This document shows, piece after piece, positions 1 to 8,524 of a stretch of 64,000 nucleotides of DNA. Every line of letters begins with the position of its first letter. Position 1 is the stretch's first letter. Source of the DNA: Deltaproteobacteria bacterium (GTDB lineage Bacteria; Desulfobacterota; Binatia; UBA12015); contig JAJCZO010000270.1 of NCBI GenBank assembly GCA_029262355.1, positions 1 to 64,000 on the forward strand, read 5' to 3'. The position numbers and the translations under genes are program-made. Under the pieces are notes generated by a model. That model worked only from the letters and a program-made list of their open reading frames with translations, made no database searches and was not told the origin of the DNA.

Positions 1-181
1 CCATACGGGTGCCGAAATGCGTGTACTGCTGGGCAATGCCGAGCCGAAACCCAGTGCGGCTCTCGCCCAGATCGACCGACGTGTAGATCGCGCAGATGTC
101 GCATGCGACAGCCGGCCCGACACTCCCCACCAACAGCGTCATGGCGACCGACAGCGCGGCGCGCAGTCCTCTGAACTTCAT
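1..181 (-). CDS. Secreted protein, N-terminal fragment (truncated by window edge)
   Basis: Minus-strand reading from ATG at 181: MKFRGLRAALSVAMTLLVGSVGPAVACDICAIYTSVDLGESRTGFRLGIAQQYTHFGTRM; signal peptide then CDIC motif; directly downstream of the MbnH-like gene on the same strand. Confidence 0.6.
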   Translation of the reverse strand, partial: MKFRGLRAALSVAMTLLVGSVGPAVACDICAIYTSVDLGESRTGFRLGIAQQYTHFGTRM

Positions 182-223
182 CCTACAAGGCCTCGCGGTC
201 GAATGCGCAAGCGTCCCGGCGCT

Positions 224-1465
224 TCACTCTTCGGGGAACGGGCTGCTGAAACGAGGATCGTTCAGGAACTCATCGTCGGTGAGGCTCTTGAAGAACTCGA
301 GCAACTCCAGGCGCTGCGTGTTGGAGAGGGGAAAGCCCGTGAGAAAGTCGCTCTTGTTCGGGTTCTGCTTTCCGTCTCCCGCGAGATCGCCCCCTCCAAT
401 CAGGCGCCCGCCGCGCTCGTAGTGACGAATCACCTCCTCGAGCGTCTCGATGCTCCCATCGTGCATGTAGGGCCCGGTCACTTCGATGTTCCGCAGCGTC
501 GGCGGCTTCATCCGACCGTAATCGCGCACGCGCTCCGTGAACTCGAACAGGCCCACGTTCGGCCGCGGGTACTCCCCATTCTCTCCGAGGTTGTACAGAC
601 CGTTGTTCTCGAACGGCGTGGGATCATTCGGGTTTCCGGCGTGCGTGAGCGACGACGCGAAGTTCAGCCCGCCGTGACAGTGGTTGCACTCGAGGCCCTC
701 GCTGTCGAAGGCCAGGAATCCTCGCTTCGCCTCCTCCGACATCGCGTCGTCATCGCCCTGGTACACAAATTTGTCGAACGGCGAGTTGCCCGAGATCATC
801 GTGCGCTGGAAGGACGCAATCGCCTTCGTCATGCTATCGAGCGTGATGGGTTCACCCTGATCGGGGTACGCGTTACCGAACAGCACCTGGTAGAGTGCGT
901 CTCGCCGCAGCCGCTCGAGCAGTTCGTCCTCCTTACCACTGAAGCCGAGCTCGACCGGGTCCTCGCCGAAAAGTGGACCGAGCGCCTGCTCCTCGAGGAA
1001 GACCAGCAGCGGATTCATCCAGGTGAGGGTCGGGTTATAGACGACGTTCGTCAGACTCGGGGAATTCCGTGGATGAATGTCACCCGTCGACCCCTCCGCC
1101 GTCGCAAGACCATCGGTGAACGCGAGCGCCTGCTGGTGACAGCTCCCACACGACTGCTCCTCGTTCAGCGACAAACGGCGCTCGTAGAACAGGTGGCGCC
1201 CCAACTCGACACCTTCGACGGTCATCGGGTTGTCGTCGGGGATGAGCGGCTCCGGGAAGCCCGGCGGCAGATCGTAGACGTACGCAGTCGGCCCGTCCGG
1301 ATTCGGCTCCGGAACAACGGGAGTCGGCTGTGGCGGATCTACTGGATCGACGGGATCCACTGGATCCGTCGGCCCCATCGCCGTATCGCCGTCGCCCCCG
1401 CCCCCACCGCACGCGGCAAGGCCAAGCGCGACGGTCAAGGCTAGAAATGTCCGTCCGAGCTGCAT
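224..1465 (-). CDS. mbnH: Di-heme cytochrome c peroxidase/MauG-like lipoprotein, MbnH type (metallo-mystery pair heme protein)
   Basis: Lipobox LAACGGG; two CxxCH motifs (CGSCHQQALAFTDG and CNHCHGG); LPPGFPEPLIPDDNPMTVEGVELGRHLFYERRLSLNEEQSCGSCH; adjacent to MbnP-like gene. Confidence 0.85.
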   Translation of the reverse strand: MQLGRTFLALTVALGLAACGGGGGDGDTAMGPTDPVDPVDPVDPPQPTPVVPEPNPDGPTAYVYDLPPGFPEPLIPDDNPMTVEGVELGRHLFYERRLSLNEEQSCGSCHQQALAFTDGLATAEGSTGDIHPRNSPSLTNVVYNPTLTWMNPLLVFLEEQALGPLFGEDPVELGFSGKEDELLERLRRDALYQVLFGNAYPDQGEPITLDSMTKAIASFQRTMISGNSPFDKFVYQGDDDAMSEEAKRGFLAFDSEGLECNHCHGGLNFASSLTHAGNPNDPTPFENNGLYNLGENGEYPRPNVGLFEFTERVRDYGRMKPPTLRNIEVTGPYMHDGSIETLEEVIRHYERGGRLIGGGDLAGDGKQNPNKSDFLTGFPLSNTQRLELLEFFKSLTDDEFLNDPRFSSPFPEE

Positions 1466-1471
1466 GAAAAC

Positions 1472-3205
1472 CTACTCTACGGAGAATATCTGCTGTGAGC
1501 CACCGGGATTCGCGCCGTAGGGCAGCCCAGCCGCCGCGAATACAGGGACGCACTCGGGGTCGTCGGGGGCCGACATGCACCCGGGCGGTGTCTCGGGTGA
1601 GTTCTGCTCCACGTTCGCGTTCGCGAGGAACGCTGCGAGCTGGATCAACACCGTGTCGTCGCTCGGACTGAATGGGAGATCGACCTCGATCCGGTTCGAG
1701 TTCGCGCAGGTCGCGTCGCCGCGGCCGTCCCCCATACACGCCGTGCTCCCAATGTGGACCCGGAATTCATTTCCGTTGCTCTCGGCGATGTTGTCGTAGC
1801 GAATGAACTTGTAGCCCGCGTTCCAGCTCCAGAAGAGAGCCGTCTTGTTCAGCGGCGCGGGGGCGGTCGCCGAGTCGCCGTGGTTGAGGCTCTTCGTGAC
1901 TCCCATTTCGAAGCGCAGGCGCGTGTACGTGCCTCCCGCCACCATGCCGCGAACGCTCGAGTTCGTCTCGGCAGTGCCACGTTGGCCGCAAAGACCGGTC
2001 GCGTCCTCGAAATCGAGGAGGGCCACATCGTCTACTTGCCAGGTCCCGTCCTGCTCCAGATCGACCGACACTTCAGCGCCGTCGTCGTTCACCAGGCGGA
2101 CGTTTTCGATGTACAAGCGAGCATCGGTCGGCTCGACCGTCGCGTTGCTCGTCCCGATGTTGCTGAACGTTCGGCCGCACGAGAACTGCTCACCGTTGAC
2201 CCGCGCGTCGAAGCTGATCGTGACTGGGACCGGAGGCAGCGTGCCGGTTGGCACTTCGGCCACGGCTGGCATGCGTTGGCCAGCGGCAAAGGTACCGATC
2301 GATTGGCTGAACAACCCGAACACGTTCCCGCCGCTCGCGTCGACCTCGAAGAACGCCTTGCCACTGGAACCATCTAAGCTCGAGTCGCCCGCCATCGACT
2401 GCAGATCACTCAGCAGCACGCCGTTCACCGCGGTCGTATTCTCGGCGATGAGCAACCCGTTTGCGTTGAAGAAGCTACCCACGGCACTCGTGCCACCCGG
2501 GATGATGCGGTAGCCGCCGTCGTAGTCGTCGAGGAACACTGCGATCAGAACGCGATTGCCGTCGTTCTCGGGCGGGCCGAGGTCGGCAGGATCGAAGTAG
2601 ACCGGGATCATGAGAACCCCCGGATCGAAGCGCTGGTAGGAGACGCTGCCGCCGTCGACCGTGGCACCGGGCGAAGCGGCCGAGCCATTTCCGAGAACCG
2701 CGAATCGCGCGAACGGGTTCTGCCCGAAGCCCGACATCAACGTGAGGTTCGCGAGCGTAAAGCCACCGACGATCGGCTGCGGCGGCACCACTGGGGTGAT
2801 GTCCTCCATGCTCTCCACGGGCGTGACCGTGGCCAAGCCGGCATTGCCGTTCGCACCGCCGCCACCGAAGCTGGTCGGGTCGATCACGAGGTTCGATGCG
2901 GGTCCGAGCGAAACCGTCTCTGCGGCCAGAGTCTCGGTTAGATCCTGAGAGTAGAGCGCAACGTCGAGGAAGATCGTGTCAGACGACGGGTTAGCGGCAC
3001 TCATGAACGCGACGCGGTTCGACCGCGCGTCGTAGAGGAAGACCAACTGATCGCCGCTGACCCCGGGAGTTCCGATGGTTTGCGCCTGAGCCGCAACACC
3101 ACCCAGCCCGACCGAGACCACCACGGCGAGACAAGCGGCCCAGAACGCTGCGGACCGCATGCGAAGCATCATCGAAGCTAGATTCAAGGTGGTCTCCTTC
3201 TTCAT
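1472..3205 (-). CDS. mbnP: MbnP-like copper-binding protein (metallo-mystery pair four-Cys protein) with a long extra N-terminal region
   Basis: C-terminal half: VTISFDARVNGEQFSCGRTF...LYIENVRLVNDDGAEV...LLDFEDATGLC...SLNHGDSATAPAPLNKTALFWSWNAGYKFIRYD...HIGSTACMGD...CANSNRIEVDLPF; signal peptide at N-terminus. Confidence 0.8.
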   Translation of the reverse strand: MKKETTLNLASMMLRMRSAAFWAACLAVVVSVGLGGVAAQAQTIGTPGVSGDQLVFLYDARSNRVAFMSAANPSSDTIFLDVALYSQDLTETLAAETVSLGPASNLVIDPTSFGGGGANGNAGLATVTPVESMEDITPVVPPQPIVGGFTLANLTLMSGFGQNPFARFAVLGNGSAASPGATVDGGSVSYQRFDPGVLMIPVYFDPADLGPPENDGNRVLIAVFLDDYDGGYRIIPGGTSAVGSFFNANGLLIAENTTAVNGVLLSDLQSMAGDSSLDGSSGKAFFEVDASGGNVFGLFSQSIGTFAAGQRMPAVAEVPTGTLPPVPVTISFDARVNGEQFSCGRTFSNIGTSNATVEPTDARLYIENVRLVNDDGAEVSVDLEQDGTWQVDDVALLDFEDATGLCGQRGTAETNSSVRGMVAGGTYTRLRFEMGVTKSLNHGDSATAPAPLNKTALFWSWNAGYKFIRYDNIAESNGNEFRVHIGSTACMGDGRGDATCANSNRIEVDLPFSPSDDTVLIQLAAFLANANVEQNSPETPPGCMSAPDDPECVPVFAAAGLPYGANPGGSQQIFSVE

Positions 3206-3280
3206 TTGACTCGACGGTAGACGTCAGCCGGGCGAGCCGGCAACGCGTCATATCGTCGCAGGCCCGGTGGATGCGGACGC

Positions 3281-4453
3281 TCATGCGTGGTCGTCATCGC
3301 CCTCGTGCTCGTCATCCCCGACGGCATGGTCGTCGTCACCCTCGCCGTCGCCATCACCTTCGTGATCGTCATCCTCACCCTCCTCGTCGTGCCCACCATC
3401 ACCATGACCCTCCGCCTCGGAGACCATGTTGAACAGGACCTCGCCAGCGCCGGTGGGCGCGAACTCGACGACGAAGATGCCGCCCGCGTGGATGTGGATC
3501 CGGCTATCCACCTGTAAGGCCTCGGGGCACGCCGCGTTCGGGTTGTGCGGAGTAACCGCGAAGCTCCCTACTTCGTCGTTCGAGACGGAGAGTGCGAGGT
3601 TCGGCTCACTCAGGAAAACCGCCCAGTCGGTGTGATCCGTCGTGAGGTGGACCGCGGCATACGCCGGGCCGTCGGGCAGCATCACATGGTAGACGTTCGA
3701 CCCGACCATCATCACGTCCCCGGCCAGAGCCTCCTGGGGCGTCGACGAGGCCGCCAGCATGATGTGCTCGCCCGTGATCGCGTCACAGGCGCCGTGTGCG
3801 ATCGCATCGGCGGTCTCGCCACCGTCACCGTCGTGCCCCGCTGTCTCCGACACCATCTGGAAGCGGATCTCACGTGCACCGTCAGCTGAGAACTCGATCA
3901 GGTGATGGCCCTCCGTGTGAATGTGCACACGCGCATCCACGGCCATGTCATCGGGGCACGACGCGTTCGGGTTCTCGGGTACGATGTCGAAGCGATCGTT
4001 GGTCTCGTGATTCGTGAAGCTCACCACCACATCCGGGTGGTCGACGAACACCGCCCAGTCGGAATGCGGAGCAGGCAGCATCAGGGTGGCGAAGCTCGTC
4101 ACACCTTCGGGCAGGTGCACCACCCAAGTCGTATCGCCTGGCGTCACGACGACGTCGGCCGCGCCGGCGGCGTCCAATGCGGCCTGTACGACGACACCCT
4201 CCGCGTGCAACCCGTGACAGGCGTCCTGTGCGAACTCGTCACCGTCGGGTCCGACCAAGCCGCCGTCGCCATTGTCGCCGCCGTCACCGTGGTCCCCGTC
4301 GCCAGATTCGTCCGAATGCTCGCCGCCCGCGGCGTGGCCGGAGGCGCCCGTGCCGGACTCGCCACAGCCCAGAGAGCCTACGCCGAGCAGGGTCGCCAAG
4401 GCGACGGCCCGGATGAGGTCGATCTGCATGCGTCTTCTCCCATTGTTGGACAT
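3281..4453 (-). CDS. Lipoprotein with two tandem homologous domains and a His/Asp/Glu-rich C-terminal tail; putative metal-binding protein
   Basis: Lipobox SLGCG; internal duplication (HSDWAVFVDHPDVVVSFTNHE...NPNASCPDDMAVDARVHIH versus HTDWAVFLSEPNLALSVSNDE...NPNAACPEALQVDSRIHIH); tail GHGDGGHDEEGEDDDHEGDGDGEGDDDHAVGDDEHEGDDDHA. Confidence 0.7.
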   Translation of the reverse strand: MSNNGRRRMQIDLIRAVALATLLGVGSLGCGESGTGASGHAAGGEHSDESGDGDHGDGGDNGDGGLVGPDGDEFAQDACHGLHAEGVVVQAALDAAGAADVVVTPGDTTWVVHLPEGVTSFATLMLPAPHSDWAVFVDHPDVVVSFTNHETNDRFDIVPENPNASCPDDMAVDARVHIHTEGHHLIEFSADGAREIRFQMVSETAGHDGDGGETADAIAHGACDAITGEHIMLAASSTPQEALAGDVMMVGSNVYHVMLPDGPAYAAVHLTTDHTDWAVFLSEPNLALSVSNDEVGSFAVTPHNPNAACPEALQVDSRIHIHAGGIFVVEFAPTGAGEVLFNMVSEAEGHGDGGHDEEGEDDDHEGDGDGEGDDDHAVGDDEHEGDDDHA

Positions 4454-4514
4454 TCGCCTCGTGGAGACTATGGGCCCAAGCCGAACGGGGAAATGCGGTA
4501 AATTGTCGCAGGGT

Positions 4515-5543
4515 CTACAGCGACGGGACCTTGCCAGCCGGGCCTTTCTGGGCAGCCGAGGGATTCTCGTCGCGCAAAAAACACCGACTCATGCCCTCAC
4601 CGACCCGGTAGGCAGGCGGTCGCTCGACCGAGCAACGCGAGAAGACCGCCGGGCACCTGGTGTGAAACCGACACCCGGACGGCGGGCGGGACGGCGACGG
4701 CACGTCTCCGGAAACGAGGACCGGGCGGGCGCGCGCATCGGGATCCAGCGACGGAGCCGCCGCCAGCAGCCCCTCCGTATACGGATGCGCCGGTTCTGCG
4801 AAGACGCGCGCGACGGGCCCATCCTCGACGATCTGCCCGAGGTACATCACAGCCACCTGATTGGCGATGTGACGGACGACGCCAAGGTCGTGCGTGATGA
4901 AGAGATACGCGAGTCCACGCTCCTCCTGGAGATCGGCCAGAAGGTTCAGGATCTGCGCTTGAATCGACACGTCGAGCGCCGAAACAGATTCGTCGCACAC
5001 GATCAGGTCCGGCTCGACGGCGAGGGCACGTGCGATGCAAACACGTTGGCGCTGTCCCCCGGAAAGTTCGTGCGGATACCGGGACATCTGCCCGGGATCG
5101 AGCTTCACCCGAGTGAGCAGGTCGGCGACGCGCTCGGTTCGCTCGCGAGAAGTCCCTCCGATACCGAACGCCCGCATCCCCTCGGCGATCGCGTCGCGGA
5201 TCCGCATTCGAGGATCCAGCGCCGCCCCCGGGTCCTGAAATACCATCTGAATCCGCTTTCGAAAGCGATGAAGCTCGGCCCGGCCGAGCCCGAGCAGATC
5301 AACGCCGTCGAAGACGATACGCCCGGCGTTCGGACGCTCGAGTCCCAGGATGGATCGCCCGACCGTCGTCTTTCCACACCCGGACTCCCCGACGAGGGCG
5401 AGCGTCTTGCCCGCCTCCACCGCCAAGTCGACACCGTCGACGGCGCGTACCGCTCCCGTGACCGCTCGCAGCGGACCCGACCGGATGTCGAAGTACGTCT
5501 CGAGCCCCTCGACGCGCAACAGCGGCTCGGCATCGACCATCAT
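4515..5543 (-). CDS. Oligopeptide/dipeptide ABC transporter ATP-binding protein (DppF/OppF type)
   Basis: Walker A GESGCGKTT, LSGGQRQRVCIARAL signature, C-terminal HPYTEGLL...GCRFHTRCP; start MMVDAEPLL overlaps upstream stop. Confidence 0.92.
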   Translation of the reverse strand: MMVDAEPLLRVEGLETYFDIRSGPLRAVTGAVRAVDGVDLAVEAGKTLALVGESGCGKTTVGRSILGLERPNAGRIVFDGVDLLGLGRAELHRFRKRIQMVFQDPGAALDPRMRIRDAIAEGMRAFGIGGTSRERTERVADLLTRVKLDPGQMSRYPHELSGGQRQRVCIARALAVEPDLIVCDESVSALDVSIQAQILNLLADLQEERGLAYLFITHDLGVVRHIANQVAVMYLGQIVEDGPVARVFAEPAHPYTEGLLAAAPSLDPDARARPVLVSGDVPSPSRPPSGCRFHTRCPAVFSRCSVERPPAYRVGEGMSRCFLRDENPSAAQKGPAGKVPSL

Positions 5544-6526
5544 CGCGCACCGCCCCCATCGCGCTTCGTCGCGTGGCACCAGGCCCCGTGCCCGTCGCTC
5601 AAGCGGAAGCGCTCGGGCTGGGTCTCGACGCAGGGCTCGAAGACAAGTGGGCACCGGTTCGAGAAGCGGCAGCCGTGGGCCCACTGCGCGGGTGGCGGCA
5701 CCACACCTTCGATCTCCTCGAGGCGATCCTCCGGCCCCACCACACCCGGCAACGAGCGGAGAAGACCGCGGGTGTACGGATGCCCCGGGGAAGCGAGTAC
5801 GTCGCGACGAGGCCCCTCCTCGGCAATCCGCCCCGCGTACATCACCAATACCCGGTCAGCGAGCTCGTTGACGACCCCGACGTCGTGCGTAATGAGCAAA
5901 ATCGCCATGCCCAACTCTCGCTGCAGCCCTCGAAGCAGGTCGATGATCTGCGCCTGAATGGTCACGTCGAGCGCCGTCGTCGGCTCGTCGGCGATCAGCA
6001 GCTTCGGGCGCGAAGCGAGTGCCATCGCGATCATCACCCGCTGTCGCATGCCACCAGAAAGCTGGTGCGGATACGCGTCGAGCCGCTCTTCCGCGTCCGG
6101 GATCCCCACTTCACCGAACAAGTCGCGCGCGTGACCACGCGCCTCGGCCTTCGACTCGGCGTGGTGCAGACGAATCGCCTCGACGATCTGCCGCCCGCAC
6201 CGCTGCACGGGATTGAGACTCGTCATCGGCTCCTGAAAAATCATCGAGACATCACCGCCGCGAACGCGACGCATCTCCGTCACCGGCAGCGCGCGCACGT
6301 CGCGGGCCCCGACCCGGATCGAACCCGATTCGATTCTGCCCGGCTTGGGCACGAGCCGCATGAGAGACAACGCAGTCATGGACTTCCCGCAACCGGATTC
6401 TCCGACGAGCGCGACCGTCTCGCCCTCATTCACGTCGAACGAAACCCCGTCCACCACGTTCGCCCGGCCGTGGGGTTGCGGGAAGCTCGTATGGAGAGCT
6501 CGAACTTCGAGCAAGGATTCGCTCAC
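5540..6526 (-). CDS. Oligopeptide/dipeptide ABC transporter ATP-binding protein (DppD/OppD type)
   Basis: [64 protein letters not shown] start overlaps upstream stop. Confidence 0.92.
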   Translation of the reverse strand: MSESLLEVRALHTSFPQPHGRANVVDGVSFDVNEGETVALVGESGCGKSMTALSLMRLVPKPGRIESGSIRVGARDVRALPVTEMRRVRGGDVSMIFQEPMTSLNPVQRCGRQIVEAIRLHHAESKAEARGHARDLFGEVGIPDAEERLDAYPHQLSGGMRQRVMIAMALASRPKLLIADEPTTALDVTIQAQIIDLLRGLQRELGMAILLITHDVGVVNELADRVLVMYAGRIAEEGPRRDVLASPGHPYTRGLLRSLPGVVGPEDRLEEIEGVVPPPAQWAHGCRFSNRCPLVFEPCVETQPERFRLSDGHGAWCHATKRDGGGAR

Positions 6527-7554
6527 GAGCGCTCCCCCGCGGTCCGTGGATCGAGGATGTCGCGCACCGCATCTGCCACCTGGTTCACGGCCAGGATCAA
6601 CGCGAACAACGCTATTGACGCAGTGAGAAGACTCCACCAGATGACGGGCTCCCGCGACAGCTCCGTCCGCGCCTGATCGATCATCCGCCCCCACGAGCCG
6701 TCGATCCCAATCCCGAGCCACGACAGCACGACCTCCGACAACACCAAGCTCGAGAACAACAGAGCGAACGTGATCACGACGAGGTGCATCAGATTCGGCA
6801 CGACGTGGCGCCAGACGATGCGAAGCTCGGACGCACCCAGAACGCGGGCCGCGTCGATATACTCGAGCTCCCGAATCTTCATCGTCTCCGCCCGGACCAG
6901 CCGGGCGAGACCGACCCAGCCGGTCACCCCAAGTGCGACACACACCTGCACGGTGCCCACACCCAGCACCATGATGAGTGCGATCAGCAGAAGCAGACTC
7001 GGCATCGAGGCCAGTGTCGACATCACGAAGAAAACCGCGTCGTCGAGGCGTCCCCCAACGTAGCCCGCCGACACTCCGACCAGCAGCGCGAGGGGCAGCA
7101 CGATCAGGCTCGTCAGCCCACCAATGATCAAGGCCACCCGCGCCCCCTTGAGCGCGCGATGAAAAACGTCGCGGCCGATGATGTCGGTCCCCAGCCAGTG
7201 CGCACCCGGGTGGCTCAGCGGCTCTCCGCCGTACAACTCACGGTCCGCAAGCGGTGCTGAATAGCTCGCCTCCTGGAAGTCGGCCGGGAAGAACCGATCG
7301 ACCACCGTCCGCGCGACACCGAGCAACACAGCCTGATCCTCTCCGACCGCGTCGTGCGGATCGGTCCACGCGATCGAGTCGAGCCCAGCGACGAGGGCGT
7401 ATGCCGCCACCACCGCGAGAGAAATCGGCCGACGCCGAACGAGCTCACGTCCCGCATTGCGCCACAACAAGCTCCGGCGCGCTCCCCACAGCGCGAGCAT
7501 CAAGCCCGCGAACAACGCGGTCGTCACCAAGTTCGAGAAGACGTGAGGCTCCAC
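6523..7554 (-). CDS. Oligopeptide/dipeptide ABC transporter permease (DppC/OppC type)
   Basis: HWLGTDIIGRDVFHRALKGARVAL, EYIDAARVLGASELRIVWRHVVPNLM; several TM segments. Confidence 0.9.
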   Translation of the reverse strand: MEPHVFSNLVTTALFAGLMLALWGARRSLLWRNAGRELVRRRPISLAVVAAYALVAGLDSIAWTDPHDAVGEDQAVLLGVARTVVDRFFPADFQEASYSAPLADRELYGGEPLSHPGAHWLGTDIIGRDVFHRALKGARVALIIGGLTSLIVLPLALLVGVSAGYVGGRLDDAVFFVMSTLASMPSLLLLIALIMVLGVGTVQVCVALGVTGWVGLARLVRAETMKIRELEYIDAARVLGASELRIVWRHVVPNLMHLVVITFALLFSSLVLSEVVLSWLGIGIDGSWGRMIDQARTELSREPVIWWSLLTASIALFALILAVNQVADAVRDILDPRTAGERS

Positions 7555-7558
7555 CGAG

Positions 7559-8524
7559 CTACTCCAATCGCACGCGTGGATCGGCCAGCGTGTAGCAGAT
7601 GTCGGTCGCGATCTGCCCCACGATGAAGAGAAGAGAGCCCAGAAAGACCATGACCCGCAGCGTCGCGAAATCGTTCTCGTGAATGGCATCGACGGTGATC
7701 GAGCCAAGACCGGGAATGGCGAAGAACGACTCGAGAAGAATCGACCCCGTGAAGAGGAAGGGGATCGCCAACACGACCCGCGTGATGATCGGTATCATCG
7801 CGTTCCGCAGGACGTGGTGCCACATCACTCGACCGTCGCCACAGCCCTTCGCCCGCGCCGTGCGCACGTAGTCGCGATTCGTCTCTTCGACGAAGACCGT
7901 TCGATAGAAGCGCACCTGTTCGCCGAAGCTCGCGGCGAGGCCGACGAACACCGGCAGCACGAGAAACCGACCGATCACCTCGGGCGACGGGTCGAACCCC
8001 GAGATCGGGAACCACCTGAGAACGCGGGCGATCAAGAACTGCCCACCGATGATGTAGAGCAAGATCGACACGCTCATCGCGAACACACAAAGCGCGACGC
8101 CGGCCCGGTCAATGTACGTCTCACGGAATGTCGCCACGAACAGCGCGAGGCTGATCGAGACGAATAGACCCCCGACAAAGAGCGGCACCGTCAACGACAG
8201 GCTCGGCCCGACCCCCTTCCGCAGCCGGCGCGTCACCAACACATCGTCGGCATCACTGCGACCGAAGTCGAAGGTGAGCATCCGACGAAAGTGATCGACG
8301 ATCAGGGTCTGGCCTGGATTATCGGGATTCCAAAGCAGCGGATGGTGATAATCGTGATTCACGATCCACTGCTCCAGCGCCTGCGGGGGCGCCTTCTCGC
8401 CCAGAGCCCGCCGCGCCATGTCCTCGGGCGTTGCGTACAGGAAGAATAGAGCGAACAGGAAAGTGAGCACGCCCAAGACGGTCGCGAAGCCGTACGCGAG
8501 ACGGCGCACGGTGTAGGCGATCAT
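7559..8524 (-). CDS. Oligopeptide/dipeptide ABC transporter permease (DppB/OppB type)
   Basis: MIAYTVRRLAYGFATVLGVLTFLFALFF; DYVRTARAKGCGDGRVMWHHVLRNAMIPIIT. Confidence 0.9.
   Translation of the reverse strand: MIAYTVRRLAYGFATVLGVLTFLFALFFLYATPEDMARRALGEKAPPQALEQWIVNHDYHHPLLWNPDNPGQTLIVDHFRRMLTFDFGRSDADDVLVTRRLRKGVGPSLSLTVPLFVGGLFVSISLALFVATFRETYIDRAGVALCVFAMSVSILLYIIGGQFLIARVLRWFPISGFDPSPEVIGRFLVLPVFVGLAASFGEQVRFYRTVFVEETNRDYVRTARAKGCGDGRVMWHHVLRNAMIPIITRVVLAIPFLFTGSILLESFFAIPGLGSITVDAIHENDFATLRVMVFLGSLLFIVGQIATDICYTLADPRVRLE

Noticed and set aside
17-1444. Long plus-strand ORF (475 aa) over the MbnH gene
   Set aside because: Antisense shadow ORF typical of high-GC DNA; Arg/Val-rich and lacks any family signal, while the minus strand encodes a clear di-heme protein.
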